Source: CF-161 sp035259145 (GTDB lineage Bacteria; Chloroflexota; Dormibacteria; Dormibacterales; Dormibacteraceae). From it: a DNA stretch of 18,499 nucleotides. Location: assembly GCA_035259145.1 (NCBI GenBank), contig DATFWQ010000004.1, positions 1 through 18,499 of the forward strand. The letters are read 5' to 3'. Shown in pieces: positions 7,035 to 14,818 of this stretch. Within the stretch, counting starts at the first letter, position 1, and each line of letters starts with the position of its first letter. The position numbers and the translations under genes were made by a program. Below the pieces are notes generated by a model. It was given only the letters and a program-made list of their open reading frames with translations, was not told where the DNA came from and searched no databases.

Positions 7035-8320
7035 CCGACCTCCTCTACGTAATCCTGGCTGTCATCTCCATTCTGCTCGCCGTCCAGGGTGGCTACACGC
7101 TGTATCTGATGATCTACACGTGGGACCAGCCCGACGTCCACGAGCGGACGAAGGCACCTGACCGTTTCGTCGAGCCCAGCCTGTCGTTCACGGTGATGCT
7201 CCCGGCTCGCCACGAAGAAGAGGTCATCCAGACGACGATCGGCAGGGTGGTCGGTGCCAACTACCCTGCTGAGCTGCTGCAGGTGCTAGTGATCTGCTCA
7301 GCCGACGACACGGGGACCATCTCCAAGGCGGAGGAGAAGGTCGAGGAGCTTCGACTGCAGCACCGGCAGGGCGTCGATGTGGTGGTTTTTGACGACCGTC
7401 CCATCAACAAGCCCCACGCGCTCAACGTGGCGCTTCGTCACGCGGCCAAGGACGTGGTGACCGTGTTCGATGCGGAGGACGACGTCCATCCAGAGATCTT
7501 CAACATCGTCAACACGGTGATGGCCGAGGATCCGGTCAGGGTCGTGCAGTCGGGCGTTCAGCTGATGAACTATCGCGACAGGTGGTACTCGCCGCTCAAT
7601 GTTCTGGAGTACTTCTTCTGGTTCAAGAGCACTCTGCACTTCTTCGCCCGCTACGGCGCGATTCCGCTGGGCGGGAACACCGTCTTCTTCCGGCGCAACG
7701 TTCTGCAGATGATCGGTGGATGGGACGAGTACAACCTCACGGAGGACGCCGATATCGGCATCCGGCTCAGCAGCGCGGGCGTGGCTGCGCGCGTCGTCTA
7801 TGACGACCGCTACGTAACGCGCGAAGAGACACCGCCGACGCTCGGTCAGTTCGTGAAGCAGCGAACGCGCTGGAGCCAGGGGTTTCTGCAGACGCTGCTG
7901 AAGGGTGACTGGAAGCACATGCCGAGCCGAGCCCAGCGCCTGCTGGCTGCCTATACGCTGACCTTCCCGATCGTCCAGGCGGCGCTTGGCCTGTACGCCG
8001 TGGCGGCCCTGATCATGATGTTCGAGGTGAAGGCGCCGGTCCTGGTGGCGCTGATCTCGTATCTCCCGGTATTCCTCCTCGCCTCGCACTTCATGACTGC
8101 GGCTGTCGGCCTGCGGGAGTTTGCCGAGGCGCACGGCTTGAAGGCGTCCTGGGGTGTCACGCTGGGCATGGCGCTGGCCTGGTTCCCCTACCAGCTCCTG
8201 CTGGCGTTTGCGGCGCTGCGGGCGGTTGCCAGGCTCGCCTTCGGAATCAACAACTGGGAGAAGACCCGGCACGTAGGGGCTCATCGAGAGCGGCGGAAGG
8301 CCGGCGAGCATGCCGCGTAA
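7031..8320 (+). CDS. Cellulose-synthase-like processive glycosyltransferase (GT2)
   Basis: This 429-residue membrane synthase has one N-terminal transmembrane helix (residues 2-30), a cytoplasmic GT-A domain and about three C-terminal helices. All hallmarks of processive GT2 enzymes are present: A-D-D (91-93), N-K-P-H-A-L-N (126-132), D-A-E-D-D (147-151), G-G-N-T-x-F-F-R-R, T-E-D-A-D-I-G (237-243) and Q-R-T-R-W (277-281). Such enzymes polymerise an NDP-sugar and extrude the chain through the membrane. There is no PilZ domain, so no direct c-di-GMP control is visible. It is shorter than BcsA. GTG 7031 was chosen because it directly precedes the first helix and overlaps the upstream stop as GTGA; a GTG at 6920 would add a 37-residue non-conserved leader. 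Cellulose, another beta-glucan or poly-hexosamine are all possible. The GH8 genes on both sides favour a beta-1,4-linked glucan. Confidence 0.93.
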   Translation: MTDLLYVILAVISILLAVQGGYTLYLMIYTWDQPDVHERTKAPDRFVEPSLSFTVMLPARHEEEVIQTTIGRVVGANYPAELLQVLVICSADDTGTISKAEEKVEELRLQHRQGVDVVVFDDRPINKPHALNVALRHAAKDVVTVFDAEDDVHPEIFNIVNTVMAEDPVRVVQSGVQLMNYRDRWYSPLNVLEYFFWFKSTLHFFARYGAIPLGGNTVFFRRNVLQMIGGWDEYNLTEDADIGIRLSSAGVAARVVYDDRYVTREETPPTLGQFVKQRTRWSQGFLQTLLKGDWKHMPSRAQRLLAAYTLTFPIVQAALGLYAVAALIMMFEVKAPVLVALISYLPVFLLASHFMTAAVGLREFAEAHGLKASWGVTLGMALAWFPYQLLLAFAALRAVARLAFGINNWEKTRHVGAHRERRKAGEHAA

Positions 8321-9902
8321 AGGCGGCTTGAACGACTCGTGGCACAAGGCTCTGCTCGCCGTGTCGATGGTGAGCGGGCTCGTGACGCACGCGTATCACC
8401 TCTTCCTGTACCCGCTGTATACGACCGACGAGGGCATCTACATGCAGCAGGCGTGGTCGATACTGCGGGAGGCGAAGCTTTCGCCGTACACGTACTTCTA
8501 CGACCATGCCCCAGCCGGCTGGCTGATGATCGCCACCTACGTGGCTGTGCTGCCGATGCAGTTCCAGACGTTCGGCAACGCGATCAACGCCGGTCGGGTC
8601 CTCATGCTGGTTGCGCACGTCTGCAACGTCTTCTTCCTTTTCCAGATCGCCTACCGGCTGTCTCACAGCCACCTGGCAGCGTTCGTGGCCTGCTTTTTCT
8701 TCAACTTCTCACCACTGGCCGTCTTCTACCAGCGCGAGGTCCTGCTGGACAACCTGATGGTCTTCTGGGTGCTGCTCAGCGTCTACCTCCTCACCAGGGA
8801 CGAACGGCGCATCGTGACGGCGATGCTCTCGGGTCTGTCGTATGGCCTTGCGATGATCACCAAGGAGAACGCGATCTTCTTCGCGCCGGTGCTGCTGAGT
8901 CTGCTGTATCGCCAGGTGCAGGCCAGCCGCAACCGGCGGTTCGCGCTCAGCTACTGGAGCTTTGCGGCGTGGGGCCCCGTGTCCATCTACACGCTCTACG
9001 CGTCCCTCAAGAACGAGCTGGTTCCAAGCCGCTTCAACTTCAGCCTCAGCAGTCCTCCCGCCGATCACGTGGCTCTCCTGTACACCGTCTGGTGGCAGCT
9101 CAACCGCAACCAGGGCGGCATCTTCGACCCACACAGCCTCTTCTGGCGCTTCTCGCTGGGCGCGTGGCTGCCCAAGGACCACCTCATCCTCGTTGTGGGC
9201 AGCGCCGCAATGCTGATCGCGTTGCTGATAGGGCTGCGCAACCGCGAAAGGCACGCCAACCTCCTGGTCGCATCGTCGCTGGCGGCCAGCTACAGCCTCT
9301 ATCTGATCAGGGGCAGTGTGATGCTGGAGTTCTACGTAATCCCGCTGCTGCCGTTCCTGGCTCTCAACATCGGACTGATGCTCGACCATCTGTTAGGCGC
9401 GACGCCGGCGGCGCTGCGCGTCGTGTCCACTGTGCTGCTCGTGGCCGTGCTGTCTGTCCCTGCGGGAGGTGGTTACGTATATACGCACAACGACAAGGGC
9501 CAGGTGGCCCCCCAGGACCTCTACAACGTGCCGCAGACGCCCATGCAGGAGGAGGAGATCGCGTACGTTCGACAGCACATTCCGACGAGCGCCAGGATCA
9601 TCATGGACGATGACGTCTGGGTGGAGCTCCACGATCAGTCCCCACCGTATCGGTACGCGCATTCGCACTGGAAGGCTGCGGGCGACCCCGCCGTCCGAGA
9701 TCGGCTGTTCCAGAAAGACTGGCAGAATATCGACTACATCGTCATGTCGAACAAGATGCGGGCGGCGATGGAGCAGAACAACGGCGACGGCAACGAGGGC
9801 TGGATGCTCGATGCGATCGACAATCACTCAACCCGGATCTGGACGCTCAAACGGGGTGACGTCGAGTTGGACGTTTACAAGATCGAGCACGGTGGTAGCT
9901 GA
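8310..9902 (+). CDS. GT-C family membrane glycosyltransferase (PMT/ArnT-like)
   Basis: This 530-residue polytopic protein has roughly ten or more hydrophobic segments up to about residue 390 and a soluble C-terminal domain of about 140 residues. The first extracytoplasmic loop carries Y-T-T-D-E-G-I-Y (37-44), giving the acidic residues expected of GT-C catalysis, then F-Y-D-H-A-P-A-G-W (63-71), a variant of the D-H-P-P-L motif, and F-Y-Q-R-E-V-L-L-D-N further on. Such enzymes transfer sugars from polyprenyl-phosphate donors on the outer face to protein, lipid or glycan. The ATG at 8310 overlaps the synthase by 11 nt, so the two are translationally coupled. The DPM1-like gene at 992-1828 could supply its donor. 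The acceptor is unknown; linkage to the synthase product is inferred from the operon only. Confidence 0.88.
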   Translation: MPRKGGLNDSWHKALLAVSMVSGLVTHAYHLFLYPLYTTDEGIYMQQAWSILREAKLSPYTYFYDHAPAGWLMIATYVAVLPMQFQTFGNAINAGRVLMLVAHVCNVFFLFQIAYRLSHSHLAAFVACFFFNFSPLAVFYQREVLLDNLMVFWVLLSVYLLTRDERRIVTAMLSGLSYGLAMITKENAIFFAPVLLSLLYRQVQASRNRRFALSYWSFAAWGPVSIYTLYASLKNELVPSRFNFSLSSPPADHVALLYTVWWQLNRNQGGIFDPHSLFWRFSLGAWLPKDHLILVVGSAAMLIALLIGLRNRERHANLLVASSLAASYSLYLIRGSVMLEFYVIPLLPFLALNIGLMLDHLLGATPAALRVVSTVLLVAVLSVPAGGGYVYTHNDKGQVAPQDLYNVPQTPMQEEEIAYVRQHIPTSARIIMDDDVWVELHDQSPPYRYAHSHWKAAGDPAVRDRLFQKDWQNIDYIVMSNKMRAAMEQNNGDGNEGWMLDAIDNHSTRIWTLKRGDVELDVYKIEHGGS

Positions 9903-9915
9903 GCCCGGTTGATCA

Positions 9916-9938
9916 GACGTCACGTGAAGCGTTACGTC
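9916..9938 (+). terminator. Imperfect hairpin after the synthase operon
   Basis: GACGT/ACGTC arms, one mismatch, then ACG/CGT close on the loop TGAAG, beginning 13 nt after the GT-C stop. No T-run follows. A second small hairpin (GATGA/TCATC, 9956-9970) lies downstream. It is either a terminator or an mRNA 3'-end structure. Confidence 0.35.
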
Positions 9939-10014
9939 CTTCAGGCAGCAGAGCGGATGATCTGGTCATCAGCACTGGAGCAGGATTCGATCCCCACCTA
10001 CGATCGAAGCGATC

Positions 10015-10674
10015 ATGAACTTGAACAGGCACGTTCGGTGGGGGTTTGCACTGACGACCGGAGTGGTCCTCGCTGCCGCCGGGGCGGCCTCTCCGGCCCT
10101 GGCCAGCACGCGGGCAGCCACGCCCAGCCAGGCTCCGAGTCCTGGCGCGCACGTCGCGTACTGCCAGGACTTCGTCGCACACCTGGCTCAGTCGCTTGGT
10201 GTCAACCAGACCCGGCTCCAGGTTGCGCTGACCAGAGCCGCGAGCCAGACGGTTGACGACGCAGTCGCGAGGGGCGACATAACGAGCGAGCAGGCCAACA
10301 AGATGAAGTCCCGTCTTACCGGCGGCATCTGCGGCGCGCACCTCGGCGGCTTTGAAACGGGCGGCGCCGTGTCGCAGAACGTCCTGGCTGCAGCGGCCAC
10401 CGCGTTGGGGACGACCCCCGAACATCTTCGCACCCAGCTGCAGCAGGGCAAGAGCGTGTCCCAGATCGCTCCCGCGGGCATGACCGAGCAGCAGTTCACG
10501 ACGAAGATGGAAAGCGCCACGAAGACGCAGCTCGACGCCAAGGTCAAGGCAGGCACCATCACTCAGAGCCAGGAGAATCAGGCTCTGGCGCACGTGCCGG
10601 CAATCGCCAGCGGTCTCTGGACACGAGGGGCGGCTCCGAGCCCCGGAGGCACCCCGCCGTCCCCGGCCCCGTGA
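10015..10674 (+). CDS. Secreted two-repeat helical protein of unknown function
   Basis: This 219-residue protein has a Sec signal peptide (core about 11-28, cleavage probably after A-L-A at 28-30). The mature part has two related helical units (about 51-101 and 121-193). Each has the pattern A-x-x-L-G-(V/T)-(N/T)-x-x-x-L-(Q/R) followed by (D/T)-(D/Q)-x-(D/A)-x-(A/K)-V-(A/K)-(R/A)-G-x-I-T-x-x-(Q/E). This motif is common in uncharacterised exported proteins of Gram-positive-like soil bacteria. Cys50 and Cys106 may pair. The C-terminus is Pro/Gly/Ser-rich. The ATG at 10015 has only a weak ribosome binding site, and a small hairpin (GATCG/CGATC, 10002-10014) abuts it, which could limit initiation. 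Function unknown. Confidence 0.8.
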   Translation: MNLNRHVRWGFALTTGVVLAAAGAASPALASTRAATPSQAPSPGAHVAYCQDFVAHLAQSLGVNQTRLQVALTRAASQTVDDAVARGDITSEQANKMKSRLTGGICGAHLGGFETGGAVSQNVLAAAATALGTTPEHLRTQLQQGKSVSQIAPAGMTEQQFTTKMESATKTQLDAKVKAGTITQSQENQALAHVPAIASGLWTRGAAPSPGGTPPSPAP

Positions 10675-10737
10675 TCGGGCATCTCCGGGTAAGCGGCGTC
10701 CTTCGTCTCCAGAACGAGGCCTGAGCAACCGTAGCGA

Positions 10738-10773
10738 CAGGAACTCCGCATTCGCACAACCGCGGAGTTCCTG
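10738..10773. terminator. 12-bp perfect inverted repeat between convergent genes
   Basis: The arms 10738-10749 (CAGGAACTCCGC) and 10762-10773 (GCGGAGTTCCTG) are perfectly complementary with a 12-nt loop. It lies 64 nt after the secreted-protein stop and 114 nt before the end of the convergent GH8 gene, so it may act as a bidirectional terminator. No T-run is present on either strand. Confidence 0.5.
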
Positions 10774-10850
10774 ACTATCACGAGATCCGCACAACGTGCA
10801 CAACCGCGTAGCTCGCGATCATCGGGAGCTCTGTGTTTGCACGGTTGCGG
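10754..10850. repeat. Degenerate 44-bp tandem repeat
   Basis: GCACAACCGCG occurs at 10754 and again at 10798, and the following 24 bases remain recognisably similar (about two thirds identical), giving a 44-bp period. A partial third GCACAACG is at 10789, and an inverted relative (TGCACGGTTGCG) ends near 10850. The block fills the convergent intergenic gap and overlaps the 12-bp inverted repeat. Confidence 0.45.
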
Positions 10851-10886
10851 GGCTGCGGTGGCGAGCTGATCTCGAGGACTCGGGAG

Positions 10887-12140
10887 CTACCGCGACGCCG
10901 CCAGGTTCCGGAGCTCGCCGCTCGCCAGGGCGACCCCGAACCAGGCCCAGTTCTGCTGATAGTAGTTCCAGCGGTCTCCCCAGTAAGCGAGGCCACTCTG
11001 AGTGTGATACGACGCCATCAGCTTCTCCTGCATAAGGGCAAGGGCTGCCCTCGAGTCGGTGACGACGAAGTTCCCGATGTTGGCGCCGTATGCACTCGGG
11101 TCTTCCCAGGGCTTGTATGCCGTCGTTCCGTCGTGGTGGTACTCGGCCGCCAGCCAGCCGTGTCGTGCCCACTGTCGCCGTAGGTAGTCGCTGTCCTCCA
11201 GGTACCGGCGCGCCGCCGGCGCCTGGTACCAGACGGCGTCGAGTGCGACGCGCCACATGACGCGGAACGCGTCGTACCCGTAGACGTCGCCTTCGGGCGT
11301 GGCGAACGGCGATGCGTGGCCACTGACGCGGTCGATGAGGCACCAGTTCGGTGGCAGTCCGACGCCATCCATCTCGCCCAGTGCCCACGTGCAGGCGCGG
11401 AGGGCACGGTAGGAACTGTCTGCGAGTTCCGCCCACGGGTGGCCTGGGTCCTCCTTCGCGAAGATTCGGTATGCGTAAGGAGCCAGGTACGAGGGGTTGA
11501 CTACGATGCCGGCCCAGTAGCCGGACGCCCAGTCGCCGGCGGTGAGGTAGTAGGTCCCTCGATTGAGCACGACCTCAATGCTCCAGATGTCGTTGAGGAT
11601 TGCACGAGCTTCGAGGAGGTACTCGGGATTGTGCCACCGATGTCCGGCGAAGACGAGGGCGAGGGCGAGATCCTCATCCGCGTCCGAAGCACTGCCGGCG
11701 CCGGCGACGCCCCAGTTGTCATTCTCGTCAGGCGCCCAGAGCCAGGCCGGCAGATGGTCAGGCCGAACCAGGAGGTGCTCGCGCGTCCACCGCCAGACAC
11801 GGTCGAACAGGTCGCGATCACCGACCCAGACAGCGCGCAGCAGGGCATAGGCCTGCCCTTCGGAAGTTGTCTGCATATGGCGGACGTGTTCCGAACGAAA
11901 CCACCCGCTGAAAGCCAGGGGAGTCAGCACCTGCCCGTCGGTGGTGATGAAATCACGCTGGTATCCCCGCCAGGTGGAGGCGAGCAACGACCGGGCGCTG
12001 AGCAGCTGGGGTGGTGAGCACGCGACAAGGGCGACCTGGAGGGACAAGGCGCAGACCAGGACCCGCGCGACGGAGCTCCCCGCCCCGCGTCTAGGGATGC
12101 GCACCCTGTCACCGTAGCCACGGCGACGCAGGGGGAACAC
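10887..12140 (-). CDS. Lipoprotein family 8 glycoside hydrolase (second GH8)
   Basis: This 417-residue paralogue of the GH8 enzyme at 4798-6111 shares long blocks such as V-V-N-P-S-Y-L-A-P-Y-A-Y-R and D-A-F-R-V-M-W-R-V-A-L-D. The N-terminus is a lipoprotein signal with lipobox L-V-A-C (Cys41), so this copy is lipid-anchored rather than helix-anchored. Catalytic motifs are complete: T-T-S-E-G-Q-A-Y (Glu94), S-D-A-D-E-D-L-A-L-A-L (152-162) and G-Y-D-A-F-R (Asp290). Cys250 and Cys267 match the pair in the paralogue and probably form a disulfide. The start is GTG 12140 (AGGAG close upstream, 3-nt gap) or GTG 12104, which would give a shorter signal. It is divergent from the pentapeptide-repeat gene with a 72-nt gap. 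The likely substrate is beta-1,4-glucan. Confidence 0.92.
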   Translation of the reverse strand: MFPLRRRGYGDRVRIPRRGAGSSVARVLVCALSLQVALVACSPPQLLSARSLLASTWRGYQRDFITTDGQVLTPLAFSGWFRSEHVRHMQTTSEGQAYALLRAVWVGDRDLFDRVWRWTREHLLVRPDHLPAWLWAPDENDNWGVAGAGSASDADEDLALALVFAGHRWHNPEYLLEARAILNDIWSIEVVLNRGTYYLTAGDWASGYWAGIVVNPSYLAPYAYRIFAKEDPGHPWAELADSSYRALRACTWALGEMDGVGLPPNWCLIDRVSGHASPFATPEGDVYGYDAFRVMWRVALDAVWYQAPAARRYLEDSDYLRRQWARHGWLAAEYHHDGTTAYKPWEDPSAYGANIGNFVVTDSRAALALMQEKLMASYHTQSGLAYWGDRWNYYQQNWAWFGVALASGELRNLAASR

Positions 12141-12212
12141 CTACTCCTGCACGCGGGCCAGGTCCGGCAACCGCCAGAGGCGCAGCGAGCAAGCGCGCGA
12201 TAGCCTGCTGAA

Positions 12213-12857
12213 GTGAGAGGCGCGCGACGAGCATGGACGGTCGTGGCCGCTCTGGCTCTGGCGCTGGCCGGCTGCACCCCCGGGGCCTGGTGGAGCGACC
12301 ATGGCCGCACCTGCGGCAGCCCTCAGGGCCAGGACCTCTCCGCTCGTGAGGTGGACGGCTACACGCTGAGCCAGCACCGCCTGGTATGCGCCAACCTGGA
12401 ACGCTCGGTGCTGTCCGGACAGGAGGTGAACCAGGCGAACCTGCACCGCGCCAACCTGCACCGTGCGAGCCTGAGCCAATCCACCCTCGACCACGTCGAT
12501 TTGACCGGAGCCGACCTCAGCGGGGCCAACCTCCACGAGGCGTCGCTGACCTACGTCGATCTCGGTGGCGCCACCCTACGAGGGGCCGATTTGACGGGCG
12601 CGGACGTCCGCTTCGGGAACTTGCGGCGGTCCGACCTTTCGGGTGCTGCCCTCAAGTCGGCCATCCTGGCTGAGTCCGACCTGAGCGGGGCGGACCTGCG
12701 AACGGCCGACCTCACGGGCGTTGCGTTTCTGAACTCCAACCTCCGTGGCGCCCACGTTGACGGCGCCCGCCTCGACCGAGTCAGCTGGCAAAACGTCGTC
12801 TGCCCGGACGGACACAAGTCGTCTGGAGATCCCGAGGCTTGCAGCGGCCACCTGTAG
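12213..12857 (+). CDS. Pentapeptide-repeat lipoprotein
   Basis: This 214-residue protein has a lipoprotein signal (A-L-A-L-A-G-C, Cys21). Residues from about 58 to 193 are pentapeptide repeats of the A-(D/N)-L-x-x type, for example A-D-L-S-G, A-N-L-H-E and A-D-L-T-G, with roughly 25 units. These form a right-handed quadrilateral beta-helix about six to seven turns long. A C-terminal cap reads S-W-Q-N-V-V-C-P-D-G with a second Cys near the end (Cys197, Cys210), probably a disulfide; Cys34 and Cys59 may pair before the helix. The structure usually serves binding, and no enzymatic motif is present. The GTG at 12213 was chosen because it precedes the signal peptide; its ribosome binding site is weak. 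Role unknown; a surface scaffold is possible. Confidence 0.9.
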   Translation: MRGARRAWTVVAALALALAGCTPGAWWSDHGRTCGSPQGQDLSAREVDGYTLSQHRLVCANLERSVLSGQEVNQANLHRANLHRASLSQSTLDHVDLTGADLSGANLHEASLTYVDLGGATLRGADLTGADVRFGNLRRSDLSGAALKSAILAESDLSGADLRTADLTGVAFLNSNLRGAHVDGARLDRVSWQNVVCPDGHKSSGDPEACSGHL

Positions 12858-12971
12858 CACGCTCAAATGCGCCGCGCGTGTAGGGGAGCAATCGACCTGC
12901 TGCTGACAGAGAGCGGGACACTGCCTTGGCTGGTGGCCGGGGGACTAGCCGTCGTCTAGCGTCGTTCATGC

Positions 12972-13823
12972 ATGGACGTGATCACCATCACCCGATGCCC
13001 GGTGTCCTCGCCCACCCAGCGCGAAGCGTGGGTGATCGCGGCCATGTCTCGCCGTCCGACGGACACCGCTCCGCGGCCGCGAAACGGGCACGGCCGCGCC
13101 ACTGGTGATGCGGGCCCGCCCATGGAGACCGCTGCCACCGCCGAGCCGGCAGGCCTGCAACCGGTCCCCATCAGGGTGATGATCGTAGACGACCACCGCG
13201 TTGCGGCCGAAGCGCTCAGTGAGCTTCTGGCCCGCTACCCGAACATCGAAGTCGTGGGCTGGGCTGCGGCCGTCTCGGAGGCGCTCGCCATCGGTGACGG
13301 GGAGCCGGCCGATGTGGCGATCATCGACTTCCGGTTGTCAGACCAGCGCTGGTCGGACGCAGCGGCCGCCATCCGCTTCCACTGGCCGGGGACGTCGGTC
13401 GTGATCGTCAATGCTGATGAAAACGACGACGTCCTGATCGACGCCATCGAGGCCGGTGTCGCCGGCTACCTGATCAAGTCGGCGACCGGCGCCGAAGTGG
13501 TTGCCGCCCTGCGCCGAGCGGTGACTGGCGAAGCGCTGTTTCCGGCGCGCAGGCTTGCCGACGTCCTGGCTCGGCAGCGGCAGCTGGCCGGGAGGCGCAA
13601 AGAGCAGCTGGAGCTCCTCGGCACGCTCACTCCCCGTGAGCTGGAGATTCTGACCGTGATGGCTCGCGGGCTCGACAACCGAGCAATGGCAAGGGAGCTG
13701 GGGATCGGCTATTCCACAGTCCGCAGCCATGTCCGTGGCGTGCTCGAGAAGCTGGGCGCGCACTCAAAGCTGGAAGCGGTAGCTCGCGCCATGGAGCTCG
13801 ACCTCCTCCACACGCACTCCTAG
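12972..13823 (+). CDS. NarL/LuxR-family response regulator with atypical receiver
   Basis: This 283-residue regulator has a receiver domain (about 67-183) and a LuxR-type helix-turn-helix (about 218-276; L-T-P-R-E-L-E-I-L then S-T-V-R-S-H-V-R-G-V-L-E-K-L-G). The acidic pair D73-D74, phospho-acceptor Asp119 (A-I-I-D-F-R-L) and Lys169 (Y-L-I-K-S) are present. The conserved switch Thr/Ser after strand 4 is replaced by Asn147 (V-V-I-V-N-A-D-E). A segment rich in Arg and Gln (191-215) links the domains. The N-terminus is unclear: ATG 12972 gives a 66-residue polar leader, while ATG 13044 and 13122 are alternatives; none has a strong ribosome binding site. No kinase is adjacent. The sensor at 1868-3433 is the right class but 9.5 kb away and lacks its His. 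Targets unknown. Confidence 0.92.
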   Translation: MDVITITRCPVSSPTQREAWVIAAMSRRPTDTAPRPRNGHGRATGDAGPPMETAATAEPAGLQPVPIRVMIVDDHRVAAEALSELLARYPNIEVVGWAAAVSEALAIGDGEPADVAIIDFRLSDQRWSDAAAAIRFHWPGTSVVIVNADENDDVLIDAIEAGVAGYLIKSATGAEVVAALRRAVTGEALFPARRLADVLARQRQLAGRRKEQLELLGTLTPRELEILTVMARGLDNRAMARELGIGYSTVRSHVRGVLEKLGAHSKLEAVARAMELDLLHTHS

Positions 13824-13831
13824 CGGGGACT

Positions 13832-13870
13832 CTCCCCAGCCAGGTCGGGGGAGTACCCGGCGAAGCCGGG
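13832..13870 (+). terminator. Two GC hairpins after the response regulator
   Basis: CTCCCC/GGGGAG (13832-13837 and 13848-13853) is followed directly by CCCGGC/GCCGGG with a GAA loop (13856-13870). They start 8 nt after the regulator stop. There is no T-run; a G-rich tail follows. They probably form a terminator or 3'-end structure for the regulator. Confidence 0.45.
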
Positions 13871-14038
13871 GAGGGGGGTGGGTGAGGGCGCGGCCGGCCG
13901 CCGGTGGACCAACTGCCGGCACTGCGACGTATCGCGACGCCGCGAGTGGGCTCTTTGCCGGCAGTCGACCCTTCCTCTCTGGTCTCGCTGCCCCGATGCC
14001 ACGGTTTCGGTGCTTTGGGAGGGCAGGGCTACTACTAC

Positions 14039-14737
14039 CTAGGCCGCTACTCCGAGGATCCGTCTGACCCGGTGGAGGCCGCGATGCAGCAGCAGCTTGA
14101 CCGCTGCCGGCGACCTCCCCATCGTCGCCGCGATGTCGTCGATCCTCATGTCCTCCTGGTACCTCAGCACCATCGCGACGCGCTGTCCCGAGGGAAGAGC
14201 CTCCACCACCGACCAGATCTGGCGCAGCTCGTCGCGCTGGGCAGCGACCTCCTCGAGTGGCGGACCGGCCGCGGCAAGGTCATGCTGCTGTTCGATGTCC
14301 TCCACGGGCCTGGCCGCGCGGTAGCGGTCCACAACCGAGCACGCCGCGATCTGATACAGCCAGGCGGCGAACGGCCTGCCGGTGTTGTTGTAGCGGCCGA
14401 TGCTCGTAAGCACCTTCATGAACACATCAGACGTGACATCCTCGGCTGCGCTCTGGTCCCGAAGCCTCGAATACACGTATCTGTAGATCCGCACAATGTA
14501 GCGGTCATACAGCTCCTCGAACGCAGCCGGATCGCGCTTCGCTCGCTCCACGAGCGCCTGCTCGTCGTCGTGAGACAGACGGTGCCGCCACTCAGGCTGC
14601 TGAGGTGCCCTGGTGACAAAAAACGGTGTTTGATGACCCCAACCGAGGGCTCGATTGTGCACATGCGCCGGCTCAGCCGCCCGCAGCGGCGCCGACCTGG
14701 TGTGAGACCTTAGCTCACCTTCCGAACATCCCCGCAT
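14039..14737 (-). CDS. ECF-type RNA polymerase sigma factor
   Basis: This 232-residue sigma factor has region 2 at about 72-141 (A-F-E-E-L-Y-D-R-Y, A-E-D-V-T-S-D-V-F, then A-A-W-L-Y-Q-I-A and D-R-Y-R) and region 4 at about 172-226 (A-L-P-S-G-Q-R, then D-I-A-A-T-M-G-R-S-P-A-A-V-K-L-L-L-H-R-G). It would direct RNA polymerase to alternative promoters. ATG 14737 has GAGG 5 nt upstream and yields a 55-residue N-terminal extension before the conserved part, longer than usual; part of it is AT-rich (14618-14636), so a later start cannot be excluded. It is the last gene of a minus-strand run after the GH5 and PBP genes (81-nt gap). No anti-sigma factor is adjacent, so the way it is controlled is not visible. 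Confidence 0.93.
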   Translation of the reverse strand: MRGCSEGELRSHTRSAPLRAAEPAHVHNRALGWGHQTPFFVTRAPQQPEWRHRLSHDDEQALVERAKRDPAAFEELYDRYIVRIYRYVYSRLRDQSAAEDVTSDVFMKVLTSIGRYNNTGRPFAAWLYQIAACSVVDRYRAARPVEDIEQQHDLAAAGPPLEEVAAQRDELRQIWSVVEALPSGQRVAMVLRYQEDMRIDDIAATMGRSPAAVKLLLHRGLHRVRRILGVAA

Positions 14738-14818
14738 CCTTGCCTCGCTTTGCCGATCGCTACCCGATCTTGACTACGACCTCAACCGCGGCGGTCTCGC
14801 CTCCGATCGGCCATCCGA

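Noticed and set aside
7298..8347. 349-residue minus-strand frame opposite the synthase
   Set aside because: Shadow frame; the plus strand encodes clear GT2 motifs.
1868..13823. Sensor (1868-3433) and response regulator (12972-13823) as a cognate pair
   Set aside because: They belong to matching classes but lie 9.5 kb apart, and the sensor lacks its phosphoacceptor; no sequence evidence links them.
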